Origin: Mycobacterium sp. BK086
GTDB lineage: Bacteria > Actinomycetota > Actinomycetes > Mycobacteriales > Mycobacteriaceae
DNA: 64,000 nucleotides
Reading direction: 5' to 3'
Assembly (NCBI GenBank): GCA_004362315.1
Contig: SNWL01000007.1
Span: forward strand, 1-64,000
A program made the translations under genes and the position numbers. Below the pieces are notes generated by a model that saw only the letters and a list, made by a program, of their open reading frames with translations, was not told the origin of the DNA and ran no database searches. This document shows, in pieces, positions 27,904 to 37,041 of the stretch. The stretch's first letter is position 1, and the number at the start of each line of letters is the position of its first letter.

Positions 27904-27931
27904 GTTGGCTTGCTAGCCTGGCGGGAGCTGA

Positions 27932-28801
<870 letters not shown>

Positions 28802-28811
28802 TCCCAGCCGA

Positions 28812-29693
28812 CTAGCCGGGTAGCACCAGCACCGGAACGGGGCTGTGCCGCATGATCTTCGAGCCGCGCGACCCCAGGAACACCCGGGCGATCCCACCGG
28901 ATGGTGACGTGCCGATCGCCAGCAGGTCACCATCCTGCCAGTCCGCGGCGTCCAGCGCCTCGTCCCAGCCGTTGCCGGTGGCGACCTGCAGATCGACGTC
29001 ATCGCCCACCACACCGTCGGTCTTCAATTGCGCCAGCGCTTCTCGGGCATGGCCCGCCAACTGTTCGAGGATGGAGTCTTCGATACTCAGGCCGACTTCG
29101 GGCGGATACATCGTGCGACCGCGTACCGCAAAGGTGATCACCCGCATCGGCACGCCCAACCGCTCGTCGAGCGCCGCGACGCGCTCCACCACATGCAGGT
29201 TGTCCGGCGTTCCCGAGTACGCGGCGGTGATCCGGGTCAGCCCACCGGATTTCGAGCCGCGGTAGCCGCGTGGACTGATCGCCATCGGCACCGGCGCCGA
29301 ATGCAGCAGTCGGTCTCCCGTCGAACCGATCACCACCTGGCCGAGCTTGCCGTCGGCAGCAGAGCCCAGGATCAGTACTTCGGGTTCAAGTTCAGCCACC
29401 GCTTCCAAGAGCCCGCCCGATGCCGACCGGTGTGCGACCTTCCGGTATGTGACATCGAGCCCCTTGGCGATCGTATCGATGCACGCTCGTGCCTGCGCTG
29501 CCGACTTCATCGCCAATTGCTCTGCATACTCGGCGAATTCGGCGTCGATCCGGCCCAGCGATGGCGTCATCCATGGTCGCGGTACGACCGTCACCACCGC
29601 CAGCGAGGTCTTCAGCGTCTTGGCCGCTTCAACGGCCAGGTACAGCGGCGACTGACCGCCCTTGCCCGCGAGGTAGCCGACGGCGACGGTCAT
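28812..29693 (-). CDS. Tandem-domain universal stress protein
   Basis: 293 residues with two UspA domains (about 1-140 and 148-293). Each ends with a nucleotide-binding-like pattern: LGQVVIGSTGDRLLHSAPVPM and RVFLGSRGSKIMRHSPVPVLV. The stop lies 11 bases from the SDR stop, with the two genes convergent. The start overlaps the rocE-like permease gene by 4 bases, so it is translated downstream of the permease. Usp proteins often accompany APC transporters and may tune them; that role is inferred. Confidence 0.88.
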   Translation of the reverse strand: MTVAVGYLAGKGGQSPLYLAVEAAKTLKTSLAVVTVVPRPWMTPSLGRIDAEFAEYAEQLAMKSAAQARACIDTIAKGLDVTYRKVAHRSASGGLLEAVAELEPEVLILGSAADGKLGQVVIGSTGDRLLHSAPVPMAISPRGYRGSKSGGLTRITAAYSGTPDNLHVVERVAALDERLGVPMRVITFAVRGRTMYPPEVGLSIEDSILEQLAGHAREALAQLKTDGVVGDDVDLQVATGNGWDEALDAADWQDGDLLAIGTSPSGGIARVFLGSRGSKIMRHSPVPVLVLPG

Positions 29694-31222
29694 GGTTCGT
29701 CCTCGTGCTGGTGCTTGGTGACGAAGTGGTGATCCTTCGGATTCTCGTCGAACATGACGTCGTCATCGCCGGGTACGGCGGTGGGGATGTAGCCATCGGA
29801 GCCACCGGCATTGAGCGCGCTGTGGTGGCGGCCCCACAAGAAGTAGAACACCAGGACGACGGCCACCCAGGAGGAGAAGGCGATCCAGGTGTACCAGTGC
29901 AGGCTGTACAGGATGTAGCCGCAGGCGAGCACCGACAGTACCGGCGTCACCGGGTAGCCGGGCACCTTGAACCCGCGCGGCAGATCGGGCTCTCGGACTC
30001 GCAGGATGATCACGCCGACCGAGACCACGATGAACGCGACCAGGGTGCCGATCGAGACCATGTCGGCCAGGTAGTCGAGGGGGACGACACCGGCGAGGAT
30101 GGCGATCACGATCGCCACGATGATGGTGTTGTTGACCGGCGTCATACTGCGGGGATTGACCTTGGCGAACATCGGCGGCAGCAGGCCGTCGCGGCCCATC
30201 GCGAACAGGATGCGAGTCTGGCCGTACAGCGTCACCAGAGTCACCGAGAAGATCGAGATGACCGCGCCTGCCGCCAACACCGTGCCCCAGTACTGGGCGC
30301 CGGTGACGTTGTCGAGGATGGTGGCCAGCCCGGCCTCCTGGCCCTCGAAATCGGTCCAGCTCTGGGCGCCCAGGGCTGCGACGGTGACCAGAATGTAGAC
30401 GGCAGTGACGGTGATCAGCGCGGCGAGAATGGCGCGCGGCATGGTTTTCTGCGGGTTCTTCACTTCATCTCCCGCAGTGGAGACGGCGTCCAGGCCGATG
30501 TAGGAGAAGAAGATCGTGCCTGCGGCCGAGCCGATTCCGGCGGCGCCCAGCGGTGCGAAATCGGCGAAGCGATCGGTATCGAAGGCGGTGAACGCGATTG
30601 CCGCGAACATCACCAGCACACCGAGTTTGATCAGCACCATGATCGTGTTGACCTTGGCGGACTCGCTGGCCCCGCGGATCAGCAGCAGTGCGCACATCAC
30701 CACCAGGACGACAGCGGGAAGGTTGACGATCCCGGGTGTGCTGTCCCACGGTGCCGCCGAAATCGCCTGTGGGAGATGGTGTCCGAAGAAATTGTCGAGC
30801 AGCTTGTTGACGTATTGACTCCAGCCGACCGCCACTGCGGCGGTGGACACCCCGTATTCGAGCAGGAGGCAGGCGGCCACGCCCATCGCCACGACCTCGC
30901 CGAGGGTGGTGTAGGCATAGGAATAGGTGGAGCCGGAAACCGGCACGGCCGAAGCGAGCTCGGCATAACAGATCGCCGCCAGGCCCGCCGCGATACCGGC
31001 GATGATGAACGAGACGACGACGCCGGGGCCCGCCTCCGGAACCGCCTGGGAGAGTACGAAGAAGATACCGGTGCCCACGGTGGCTCCGACGCCGAACATC
31101 GTCAGCTGGAACGTGCCGATGGTCCGCTTCAGATGATCCGAGGCGCCGTGTGCGACGGGGGCTCCGAGGACGGGCCGCCTCCGCAACATCTGTTCGGTGA
31201 GATTTATCGACGGTGCCGTCAT
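29690..31222 (-). CDS. rocE: Cationic amino acid permease (RocE-like)
   Basis: APC-superfamily transporter of 510 residues with about 12 transmembrane helices. Visible signatures are GVGATVGTGIFFVLSQ in helix 1, ELASAVPVSGSTYSYAYTTLGE, and FFSYIGLDAVSTAGDEVKNP. This is the CAT-type pattern for arginine/ornithine/lysine uptake. It lies downstream of rocD with a 33-base gap, the same order as rocE-rocD-Rv2323c in M. tuberculosis. A role in importing arginine or ornithine for the pathway next door is inferred. Confidence 0.88.
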   Translation of the reverse strand: MTAPSINLTEQMLRRRPVLGAPVAHGASDHLKRTIGTFQLTMFGVGATVGTGIFFVLSQAVPEAGPGVVVSFIIAGIAAGLAAICYAELASAVPVSGSTYSYAYTTLGEVVAMGVAACLLLEYGVSTAAVAVGWSQYVNKLLDNFFGHHLPQAISAAPWDSTPGIVNLPAVVLVVMCALLLIRGASESAKVNTIMVLIKLGVLVMFAAIAFTAFDTDRFADFAPLGAAGIGSAAGTIFFSYIGLDAVSTAGDEVKNPQKTMPRAILAALITVTAVYILVTVAALGAQSWTDFEGQEAGLATILDNVTGAQYWGTVLAAGAVISIFSVTLVTLYGQTRILFAMGRDGLLPPMFAKVNPRSMTPVNNTIIVAIVIAILAGVVPLDYLADMVSIGTLVAFIVVSVGVIILRVREPDLPRGFKVPGYPVTPVLSVLACGYILYSLHWYTWIAFSSWVAVVLVFYFLWGRHHSALNAGGSDGYIPTAVPGDDDVMFDENPKDHHFVTKHQHEDEP

Positions 31223-31255
31223 GTGCGCCTCCCGGGGTCGCGCGAGATTAGCCGA

Positions 31256-32488
31256 TTATGAGCCTGCTTCGGCCAGCACGCTTGCGAACTGCTCAATCGC
31301 CCAGTCGATCTCCTCGGCGGTGATCACCAGCGGTGGAGCGAATCGCAGCGTCGAGCCGTGGGTGTCCTTGACCAGCACGCCGCGTTCGGCCAGCGCCATG
31401 CTGAGCTGTTTGCCGGTGCCGAGGCGGGTGTCGATGTCGACGCCGGCCCACAGACCCATCCCGCGCACCGCGAGCACGCCGCGGCCGATCAGCGACCGCA
31501 GCCGCGCATGCAGATGCAGGCCGAGTTCGGCTGAGCGGGACTGGAATTCGCCGCGTCGCAGAATGTCGATGACGGTGGTGCCGATGGCTGCGGCCAGCGG
31601 GTTGCCACCGAACGTCGAACCGTGCTCGCCCGGGTGCAACACCCCGAGGACGTCGCGGTTGGCGACGACCGCCGACAGCGGAACGACACCCCCGCCCAAA
31701 GCCTTGCCCAGCAGATAGATGTCGGGGACCACGCCCCAGTGGTCGCAGGCGAAGGTGTGGCCGGTGCGGGCCAGCCCGGACTGGATCTCGTCGGCGATCA
31801 GCAGCACGTTGCGCTGGGTGCACAATTCGCGCAGCCCGGGCAGGTAATCGTCGTGCGGGACGATGATCCCGGCCTCGCCCTGGATCGGCTCGATGAGGAC
31901 GGCGACCGTGTTGTCGTCCATGGCCGCCGCGACGGCGGAGGCGTCACCGAAGGGTACGGAGCGGAAACCCGGTGTGAAGGGCCCGAATCCGCCGCGGGCG
32001 GTGGCGTCGGAGGAGAAGCTGACGATGCTGATCGTGCGACCGTGAAAGTTGTTGTCGGCCACAATGATGTTGGCCATGTCGTGGGGGACGCCCTTGACGT
32101 CGGTGCCCCACTTGCGGGCGACTTTGAGGCCGCTTTCCACCGCCTCGGCGCCGCTGTTCATCGGCAGCACCATGTCTTTGCCGCACAACTCGGCAAGCGA
32201 CGCGCAGAACGGGCCGAGCTGATCGGAATGAAACGCCCGGCTCACCAGGGTCACGGCGTCGAGTTGACGGTGGGCGGCGGCGACGATCTCGTCGTTGTGG
32301 TGGCCGAAGTTGACCGCCGAGTACGCGGCCAGGCAGTCCAGGTAGCGACGTCCCTCCACGTCGGTGATCCAGGCACCACGGGCGCTGGCGGCCACCACCG
32401 GAAGCGGCGAATAATTGTGTGCGGCGTAGGTGTTGTCGAGTGCGATGGCCTTCTCGGTCGCTTCCCTCATGATCTCGGCCATGGTCAT
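31256..32488 (-). CDS. rocD: Ornithine aminotransferase
   Basis: PLP enzyme transferring the delta-amino group of ornithine to 2-oxoglutarate, giving glutamate semialdehyde/pyrroline-5-carboxylate. From ATG 32488 it has 410 residues. Visible blocks are MNSGAEAVESGLKVARKW, NNFHGRT, IEPIQGEAGI, LIADEIQSGLARTG, and the PLP lysine Lys262 in LLGKALGGG. The gene is one intact frame, whereas I recall M. tuberculosis having it split into rocD1 and rocD2. The start overlaps the upstream dimethylargininase-like gene by ATGA. Confidence 0.95.
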   Translation of the reverse strand: MTMAEIMREATEKAIALDNTYAAHNYSPLPVVAASARGAWITDVEGRRYLDCLAAYSAVNFGHHNDEIVAAAHRQLDAVTLVSRAFHSDQLGPFCASLAELCGKDMVLPMNSGAEAVESGLKVARKWGTDVKGVPHDMANIIVADNNFHGRTISIVSFSSDATARGGFGPFTPGFRSVPFGDASAVAAAMDDNTVAVLIEPIQGEAGIIVPHDDYLPGLRELCTQRNVLLIADEIQSGLARTGHTFACDHWGVVPDIYLLGKALGGGVVPLSAVVANRDVLGVLHPGEHGSTFGGNPLAAAIGTTVIDILRRGEFQSRSAELGLHLHARLRSLIGRGVLAVRGMGLWAGVDIDTRLGTGKQLSMALAERGVLVKDTHGSTLRFAPPLVITAEEIDWAIEQFASVLAEAGS

Positions 32489-33330
32489 GAAAACACCTCG
32501 AGCGTGCAGCATTTCACCGAACCGCCGCCCTTGAGCAGTTCGGAGAGGTCGACGCCGATGGGGTGGAAGCCCGCGAGGTAGAGCTGTTTGGCGAATCCGG
32601 TGGCCTGAGCGGGGTGCACGACATGCTTTCCGTCGGATACCGCGTTGAGGCCCAAGACGTAGGCGTCGGTGCTCGCCACTTCGATGGCGTCCGGGAAGAG
32701 GTCGCGAATCCGGCCGCGAGCGGCGGCGGTGAAGGCGGGCGGGTAGTAGGCGATCGTGGTGTCGTCGAGGACCGTCAGTGCGGTATCGAGATGGTAGAAG
32801 CGCGGATCGACGAGTTCCAGGGAGACCACCGGCATTCCGGTGATGGCCGCCACCTCGTCGTGTGCTTGCGATTGAGTGCGAAAACCGGTGCCCGCCAGGA
32901 TCGTTGATCCGACGACAAGAAGATCGCCCTGGCCTTCATTGATATGGCGGGTGGCGACGGGGTCATGCCCGCGTTCGTCCATCCAGGCGGCGTAGGCAAC
33001 CGATTCGCCGTGCCGCTCGGTGTGCTTGAAGCGGGCGACGATCGCGGTGCCGTTGATGATCAGCCCGGCGTTGGCGGCGTAGACCATGTCCGGCAGGCCG
33101 GGGACGGGCTCGACAAGATCGACGGTGTGGCCGAGCCGGCGGTAGGTGTCGCGCAGGTTCTCCCATTGGGCGAGGGCGCGCTCGACATCGACGGGAGTGC
33201 TGGTGTCCATCCACGGGTTGATGGCGTACTCGACGGCAAAAAACGTCGGCGGGGTCATGGCGTAGTGGCGAAGTCGCTGGCTGCGCGGTGTCCTCGTTGA
33301 CTCGGCGGCGACATCTGGGGATATCGTCAT
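32485..33330 (-). CDS. Dimethylargininase / arginine-guanidine-modifying enzyme
   Basis: 281 residues from ATG 33330; the frame continues to 33366 without a better start. It belongs to the guanidine-modifying superfamily: EYAINPWMD, MVYAANAGLI, FYHLDTALTVLD with the catalytic His, and GGGSVKCCTLE with nucleophile Cys274. The usual name is dimethylarginine dimethylaminohydrolase (Rv2323c-like). The 4-base overlap with rocD suggests that its product feeds ornithine metabolism, so an arginine dihydrolase that makes ornithine directly is a reasonable alternative. The sequence alone does not decide. Confidence 0.82.
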   Translation of the reverse strand: MTISPDVAAESTRTPRSQRLRHYAMTPPTFFAVEYAINPWMDTSTPVDVERALAQWENLRDTYRRLGHTVDLVEPVPGLPDMVYAANAGLIINGTAIVARFKHTERHGESVAYAAWMDERGHDPVATRHINEGQGDLLVVGSTILAGTGFRTQSQAHDEVAAITGMPVVSLELVDPRFYHLDTALTVLDDTTIAYYPPAFTAAARGRIRDLFPDAIEVASTDAYVLGLNAVSDGKHVVHPAQATGFAKQLYLAGFHPIGVDLSELLKGGGSVKCCTLEVFS

Positions 33331-33356
33331 GAAAGTAACGATAGAAGGGCGCCTGT

Positions 33357-33404
33357 ACGCAATCAATCGATAGACATTGCGTGTCTATGATCGATCTATT
33401 GCGT
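33357..33404. promoter_or_regulatory. Nested inverted repeat between the roc operon and the Lrp/AsnC gene
   Basis: Outer arms ACGCAAT (33357-33363) and ATTGCGT (33398-33404) enclose inner arms atcgatagaca (33366-33376) and tgtctatgatcgat (33382-33395, with a small bulge). It lies in the 121-base divergent region. A binding site for the adjacent Lrp/AsnC regulator acting on both genes is the simplest reading. Confidence 0.55.
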
Positions 33405-33451
33405 GTGGGCCAACATTGTGTTGATTTATTGTGTACGAGGGAGAGTTCCTG

Positions 33452-33898
33452 ATGGACCGGCTGGACGACACCGACGAGCGGATCCTCGCTGAGCTCACCG
33501 AACATGCGCGCGCCACGTTCGCCGAGATCGGCGCGCGGGTGAATCTGTCGGCGCCCGCGGTCAAGCGCCGGGTCGACCGAATGCTCGACACCGGCGTCAT
33601 CCGCGGCTTCACCACGGTCATCGATCGCAGCGCACTGGGCTGGAACACCGAGGCCTATGTTCAGGTGTACTGCCACGGCACGATCGCGCCGGATCGGTTG
33701 CGCGCGGCCTGGATTGACATCCCCGAGATCATCAGCGCGGCCACCGTCACCGGCACCGCGGATGCCATCCTGCACGTGCTGGCCCGCGACATGCGCCATC
33801 TGGAGGCCGCCCTCGAGCGGATCCGGTCCAGCGCCGATATCGAACGCAGCGAGAGCATCGTGGTGCTGTCCAACCTGATCGACCGTTCACCCGCCTAA
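33452..33898 (+). CDS. Lrp/AsnC-family regulator of the roc operon
   Basis: 148 residues: helix-turn-helix at about 20-55 (ATFAEIGARVNLSAPAVKRRVDRM) and a C-terminal RAM effector domain (TEAYVQVYC ... VTGTADAILHVLARDM). ATG 33452 is preferred to GTG 33431 because gagggagag lies 6 bases upstream of it. It is divergent from the roc operon, as Rv2324 is in M. tuberculosis, so control by an amino acid such as arginine or ornithine is likely. Effector identity is not shown by the sequence. Confidence 0.9.
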   Translation: MDRLDDTDERILAELTEHARATFAEIGARVNLSAPAVKRRVDRMLDTGVIRGFTTVIDRSALGWNTEAYVQVYCHGTIAPDRLRAAWIDIPEIISAATVTGTADAILHVLARDMRHLEAALERIRSSADIERSESIVVLSNLIDRSPA

Positions 33899-33960
33899 CA
33901 GCCGGTTGGTAGAAGCAGGCTGGCATGCACGTCCCGGCGGGGATCGTGTAAGAACACCAC

Positions 33961-35142
33961 GTGGGAACGAGCGAAAACGGGATTGTCATCGTCGGCGGCG
34001 GACTGGCTGCCACGAGGGCTGCCGAACAGTTGCGTAAGTCGGAGTACACCGGGCCGGTCACGATCGTCAGCGACGAGGCGCATCTGCCCTATGACCGCCC
34101 GCCGCTGTCCAAGGACGTGCTGCATGCCGACCTCGACGACGTCACGCTCAAGCCGGCCGAGTTCTACGCCGAGAACGACATCACCATGCGGTTGGGCAGT
34201 GCGGTCACCTCGCTGGACACCGCCGCTCAGACGGTTACCCTGGCCGACGGCGCGGTACTGGGCTACGACGAGCTGGTGATCGCGACGGGATTGGTGCCCA
34301 AGCGCATTCCGTCGTTCCCCGACCTGGAGGGCATCCGGGTGCTGAGGACGTTCGATGAGGCGCTGGCGCTGCGTACCCATGCGGCGAAGGCTCGTCAGGC
34401 CGTGATCATCGGCGCCGGGTTCATCGGCTGCGAGGTCGCGGCAAGTCTACGCAAGCTCGGCGTCGACGTGGTTCTGGTGGAGCCGCAGCCGGCGCCGCTG
34501 GCCTCGGTGCTGGGTGAGCAGGTCGGAAATCTGGTGAGCCGGCTGCATCGCGCCGAAGGCGTGGACGTCCGCACCGGCATCGGCGTGGCCGAGGTGCGTG
34601 GCGAGAACGGCCATGTGAGCGCCGTCGTGCTGTCCGACGGCAGCGAGGTGGCGGCCGACCTCGTGGTGGTCGGCATCGGATCGCGCCCGGCCACCGATTG
34701 GCTGGAGGGCAGCGGGGTGGCTGTCGACAACGGTGTCGTGTGCGACGAGGCGGGGCGCACGAATGCTCCCAACGTGTGGGCGCTGGGCGACTGTGCGTCG
34801 TGGCGCGACGCCACGGGACATCAAGCCCGCGTTGAGCATTGGAGCAATGTCGCCGAGCAGGCCCGCGTGATCGTGCCGTCGATGCTGGGGCAGGACGCCC
34901 CGTCGGTGATCGTCGTTCCGTACTTCTGGAGCGACCAGTACGACGTCAAGATCCAGTGCCTGGGTGAGCCGGAAGCCACCGACACCGTGCACATCGTCGA
35001 GGACGACGGCCGCAAGTTCCTGGCGTTCTACGAGCGCGACGGCGTGGTGGCCGGAGTGGTCGGCGGCGGTATGCCGGGCAAGGTCATGAAGACCCGCGGC
35101 AAGATCGCCGCGGGCGCGCCGATCGCTGACGTACTGCCCTAG
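33961..35142 (+). CDS. FAD-dependent ferredoxin reductase
   Basis: 393 residues. The FAD-binding IVIVGGGLAATRAAEQLR is at about 8-25, the NAD-binding IIGAGFIGCEVAASLRKLG at about 149-167, and the second FAD motif in NAPNVWALGDCASW. A C-terminal reductase domain follows. The protein resembles oxygenase-type ferredoxin reductases and Rv0688. It would pass electrons from NAD(P)H to a ferredoxin; the P450 10 kb downstream is one possible beneficiary. GTG start at 33961. It converges on the triple-VOC gene with a 4-base overlap. Confidence 0.9.
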   Translation: MGTSENGIVIVGGGLAATRAAEQLRKSEYTGPVTIVSDEAHLPYDRPPLSKDVLHADLDDVTLKPAEFYAENDITMRLGSAVTSLDTAAQTVTLADGAVLGYDELVIATGLVPKRIPSFPDLEGIRVLRTFDEALALRTHAAKARQAVIIGAGFIGCEVAASLRKLGVDVVLVEPQPAPLASVLGEQVGNLVSRLHRAEGVDVRTGIGVAEVRGENGHVSAVVLSDGSEVAADLVVVGIGSRPATDWLEGSGVAVDNGVVCDEAGRTNAPNVWALGDCASWRDATGHQARVEHWSNVAEQARVIVPSMLGQDAPSVIVVPYFWSDQYDVKIQCLGEPEATDTVHIVEDDGRKFLAFYERDGVVAGVVGGGMPGKVMKTRGKIAAGAPIADVLP

Positions 35143-36416
35143 AACTGGCCCAGGTAGAACCGCGCACCCTGGTCGTCGGTGCATTCGGCGGAGATGCCGT
35201 AGGGCTGTCGGTCGGGTTCCGCCAGTACGGTCCCGCCTGCCTCGCGCACCCGGGTCACCGCGGCATCGATGTCGGCCACGGTCCACATCGGAAGGGTCAC
35301 CGGACGCGCACTGCCGCCCGCGACACCTGCCATCGGGTGGGTGTCATTCACCTGCCAGCCGTCCTCGATACGGCCGGGCTCGAAGGTCCAGAACAGCACG
35401 CGACTGTAGAACGACCGGAACGCGTTCGAGTCGGGCACTTCGTAGGTGATGTACGAAAGCTCGCCCGGCCCTGAGCCGTTGAGCTCGGGCCGGGGTTCGC
35501 CAGGGCTCGGGGCGAAGACGCCGAACGACGCGCCCTGCGAGTCGGTCGCGCCGCTGAGGGTGCCGAAGTCGAAGTGCTCGATGTCGTCGACGGTTCCGCC
35601 GCCGTCCACGATGGATTGCCGTGCGCCAGCGAGGTTGTCCACCGCGTAGCAGCAGAACAACGTGGGGGGCGCGTCGACGCTGTACAGCCCGATGTGTTGC
35701 GTGGTGTTCGTGACCTGATGGGTCGCGGGATCGTACGTCCAGCCCAGCACGTGGCCGTAGAAGGCGGCCGCACGGTCGGCGTCCGGCGTCCACACCGAGA
35801 CATAACCGACATCGCCGTGCCGAATGGGCACCGCTGCGCCGGTGACCGGCCCCGTGAGCATCCATCGGTGACCGAACGGGTCCACGATCGCGGCGCTTCG
35901 CGAGCCGTGGTCCTCGTAGGGCTCGCGCTGCACGGTGGCGCCATGATCGCGCGCCCGCTGCAAGGTGTCGTCTGTGTCGGCCACCGGCAGCATCAAACTC
36001 ACCGAAACAGCCTGTGGTGTCGGCGCTTTCAGGCCGATCTCGGGGTATTCGTCGGCCAGATAGAGCGTTCCATCACCGATGTGGAGTTCGGCATGGCCGA
36101 TGCGGCCGTCGTCCATCTCATAGGGCCGGCCGACCAGCGACGCACCGAACACCTCGATGTACCAGGCGATCGCCGCGCGCGCGTCGGCAACGGCGAGATA
36201 GGGCAACGCGGCAGGGCGCGGCGGTGCCGCGACCTCCGGTGTGGCCGGACCGGCGAGCTCCTCGATGGCCGCGGTGACTCCACTCATGGCGACTCCTTCT
36301 GTTCCAGGCGGTAGCGACAGCGCAGACTCCAGCCGGGCCCGCAGCCGTGCGGCGAATGCTGGATCTGGCTGTACCGGAAGGTCTTCGGCCGTCAGGATGC
36401 GAAACGGATCGGTCAT
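35139..36416 (-). CDS. Triple VOC/glyoxalase-domain protein linked to an ECF sigma factor
   Basis: 425 residues from ATG 36416. A short N-terminal segment (DPFRILTAEDLPVQPDPAFA, then LRARLESAL) precedes three VOC-type units at about 65-185, 190-305 and 315-425. Each shows a VOC start such as YLAVADARAAIAWYIEVFG, YVSVWTPDADRAAAFYGHVLGW or YITYEVPDSNAFRSFYSRVLFW. The gene overlaps the ECF sigma gene by 4 bases. No membrane segment is seen. The N-terminal tail is a candidate sigma-interaction element, while the VOC units could bind a ligand. Enzymatic activity is not evident. Confidence 0.82.
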   Translation of the reverse strand: MTDPFRILTAEDLPVQPDPAFAARLRARLESALSLPPGTEGVAMSGVTAAIEELAGPATPEVAAPPRPAALPYLAVADARAAIAWYIEVFGASLVGRPYEMDDGRIGHAELHIGDGTLYLADEYPEIGLKAPTPQAVSVSLMLPVADTDDTLQRARDHGATVQREPYEDHGSRSAAIVDPFGHRWMLTGPVTGAAVPIRHGDVGYVSVWTPDADRAAAFYGHVLGWTYDPATHQVTNTTQHIGLYSVDAPPTLFCCYAVDNLAGARQSIVDGGGTVDDIEHFDFGTLSGATDSQGASFGVFAPSPGEPRPELNGSGPGELSYITYEVPDSNAFRSFYSRVLFWTFEPGRIEDGWQVNDTHPMAGVAGGSARPVTLPMWTVADIDAAVTRVREAGGTVLAEPDRQPYGISAECTDDQGARFYLGQF

Positions 36417-36928
36417 GAGAGTCCTCCTTCCGGGTAGAGCTTTCTGAACGCACGCCGCGCGCGGACCAACAGAGCCTCGGTGGCGTGCACCGTGCGCCCG
36501 ATCAACTCCGCGCACTCGGGCACCGAACAGTCGTCCATGTAGCGCAGGGCCAGCACCGTGCGGTGCGCCTCCGGTAACTGCGCCAGGACAGTCTCGGCCA
36601 CGATGCGATCGAGCTCGGCGTCCCAGTCGTCAGCGGGCTCCGCCTCGGGCACATCGGCGACCACGACCGTCGGCCGGTGCTCCCGGCGCCGGTAGTGATC
36701 GGCGAGCTTATGGCGGGCGACGCCGAGCATCCAAGGCATTTCCATCGGCGGCGGGTGCGGCCGGCGCGCGGCGTCCATCGCGGCCAGGAAGGTTTCCGAC
36801 GTGAGGTCCTCGGCGGTGGCCTTGTCCCCGCAGCGGCGGACGAAATACCCATAGACCAGCGGGAGCGCGTCGTCGTAGAGCTCCAGCAGCCGACGCGGGG
36901 CGTCGGGGGAGTCCGGTTGCGCGCTCAC
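36413..36928 (-). CDS. ECF-type RNA polymerase sigma factor
   Basis: 171 residues. Region 2 is at about 15-80 (LPLVYGYFVRRCGDKATAEDLTSETFLAAM, then GVARHKLADHYRR). Region 4 is at about 105-165 (LAQLPEAHRTVLALRYMDDCSVPECAELIGRTVHATEALLVRARRAF region). There is no long C-terminal extension. It is the first gene of a two-gene operon with the triple-VOC protein. No classical membrane anti-sigma is adjacent, which makes the VOC protein the natural partner candidate. It could also control the mycofactocin genes next door, but no evidence in sequence shows that. Confidence 0.88.
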   Translation of the reverse strand: MSAQPDSPDAPRRLLELYDDALPLVYGYFVRRCGDKATAEDLTSETFLAAMDAARRPHPPPMEMPWMLGVARHKLADHYRRREHRPTVVVADVPEAEPADDWDAELDRIVAETVLAQLPEAHRTVLALRYMDDCSVPECAELIGRTVHATEALLVRARRAFRKLYPEGGLS

Positions 36929-37041
36929 ACCCCTATCGTCGTCGCGCGAGGGCGAACTCCGACGGGGTGTGCGGAAGGTTTTTTTAGCTTTCGGCGCGCA
37001 AACCGTCGCTGAGCGAACGAAAACGCGCCGAAATCGCTAGA

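Noticed and set aside
31256..32488. Frameshift splitting rocD as in M. tuberculosis
   Set aside because: The frame here is continuous through all motifs.
31622..32581. 319-codon plus-strand frame opposite rocD
   Set aside because: rocD is clearly coding on the minus strand with all PLP motifs; this is its mirror.
28812..33898. Mobile element carrying the roc block
   Set aside because: I saw no transposase, integrase, tRNA or flanking repeat, and codon use looks like the neighbours.
36989..37033. Inverted repeat tttcggcgcg/cgcgccgaaa between mftR and the sigma gene, considered as the mftR terminator
   Set aside because: On the transcribed minus strand the hairpin is followed by an A-run, not a T-run, and the loop is 25 bases.
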